Shown here piece after piece: positions 63,530 through 64,000 of a DNA stretch of 64,000 nt. Origin of the DNA: Pseudomonas palmensis (GTDB lineage: Bacteria > Pseudomonadota > Gammaproteobacteria > Pseudomonadales > Pseudomonadaceae); the NCBI RefSeq assembly GCF_017848315.1, contig NZ_JAFKEC010000014.1, positions 43,768 to 107,767 on the forward strand. The letters run 5' to 3'. The stretch's first letter is position 1. Each line of letters starts with the position of its first letter. The notes beneath the pieces were generated by a model. It had not been told where the DNA came from, searched no databases, and saw only the letters and a list, made by a program, of their open reading frames with translations. The position numbers and the translations under genes are program-made.

Positions 63530-64000
63530 TCAGGTCAACCCCAGCTCGCCCCAGATGCGCCGTACCTGCCGGCGCTCGTCGACGAACTGCCCGGCGTCGA
63601 TCACCCCGGCCTGCTTCTGCAAGGCCTGGCGGTGCGCGGCGGAGCGGAAGGCCTTGTACACTTCACGCAACAAAATTGCATCGCTGGCCGGCATCAGCCC
63701 GACCTCCTCCAGCCCTTCGAGAATGCGGATGTTGTCGGTGTAGCGCAGCAGTGCCGGGTGCGTGTGGGACCAGGCCAGGGCCGCGTATTGCACCATAAAT
63801 TCAATATCGACGATACCACCGGCATCCTGCTTGATATCGAAGGCAACCCCGCTGTCGAAGGCGTTGGGCCCAAGCCCGGCCTGGGTCGCCCGGGTGCCGA
63901 GGTTGTCGCGCATCTTGGCGCGCATGTCGCTGACTTCGGCCCGCAGCTTGTCCAGGTCGCGGGCCTGTCCCAGCACCTGTGCCCGCACCCCCTCGAAGGC
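63530..64000 (-). CDS. glnE: Glutamine synthetase adenylyltransferase, C-terminal end
   Basis: Only the C-terminal 156 residues are in the window; the frame stays open to base 64000. GlnE adenylylates and de-adenylylates glutamine synthetase under PII control. The fragment contains FDIKQDAGGIVDIEFMVQYA, the active-site acidic pair of the C-terminal adenylyltransferase domain, followed by the helical R domain to the end. The whole protein should be close to 950-980 residues. Confidence 0.93.
   Translation of the reverse strand, partial: AFEGVRAQVLGQARDLDKLRAEVSDMRAKMRDNLGTRATQAGLGPNAFDSGVAFDIKQDAGGIVDIEFMVQYAALAWSHTHPALLRYTDNIRILEGLEEVGLMPASDAILLREVYKAFRSAAHRQALQKQAGVIDAGQFVDERRQVRRIWGELGLT

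Overview
The window is chromosomal DNA of a fluorescent pseudomonad, almost certainly of the Pseudomonas putida group. The evidence is high GC with strong G/C third-position bias, the rpsU-dnaG-rpoD macromolecular synthesis block, lysine-catabolic davB-davA beside a pqqF-A-B-C-D-E-M cluster, a bioB-F-H-C-D operon, a Pseudomonas-type waaF-C-G-P core-LPS operon and several Pseudomonas REP elements. Genus-level assignment is firm; species is inferred from gene order remembered for P. putida.

Layout. 1-8 kb: housekeeping (cca end, folK, folB, plsY, tsaD, rpsU, dnaG, rpoD). 8.1-11.8 kb: an RmcA-type sensor (periplasmic binding domain, four PAS, GGDEF, EAL). 11.86-14.26 kb: a CAU-anticodon tRNA gene (probably Ile2) whose 3' end plus terminator is duplicated as a perfect 54-bp direct repeat. 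The two copies bracket a 2.3-kb insert holding rtcB (RNA ligase) and prfH (release-factor-like ribosome rescue), with a leader peptide and a hairpin that could hide the rtcB ribosome binding site. This is the most distinctive region. 14.3-16.5 kb: AraC regulator, an orphan panB paralogue and an Lrp-type regulator. 16.8-19.3 kb: davB-davA (lysine to 5-aminovalerate). 19.3-26.8 kb: PQQ biosynthesis. 26.9-30.2 kb: Pmp3-like peptide, class-III aminotransferase, MOSC protein, LysR regulator.

30.4-35.6 kb: two paralogous acyl-CoA dehydrogenases flank a membrane diguanylate cyclase. 35.9-40.8 kb: a small protein resembling flagellar rod proteins, then the biotin operon, whose promoter overlaps a clear BirA operator that also covers the first codons of divergent comF. 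41.6-45.0 kb: modE, srkA, rarD and a GcvR-like ACT protein. 45.3-50.9 kb: malate synthase G with an elaborate upstream region (13-bp-arm palindrome and a TGTAGT/ACTACA pair), an orphan receiver protein, and a cNMP/CBS/nucleotidyltransferase (DUF294) protein paired with a DnaQ-like exonuclease. 50.9-56.3 kb: iron-responsive surface-signalling cassette (Fur box, FecI sigma, FecR, STN-containing TonB receptor, PepSY reductase-like protein). 56.4-63.4 kb: seven tightly overlapping core-LPS genes including four kinase-fold proteins, one with two kinase-like domains and one lacking the usual catalytic Asp. The window ends inside glnE.

The layout is typical compact core genome with translationally coupled operons (ATGA/TGATG overlaps in bio, pqq, fec and waa). 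The only clear acquired segment is the tRNA-associated prfH-rtcB insert. REP elements lie between or at the ends of operons. No CRISPR array, rRNA operon or complete insertion sequence was seen.
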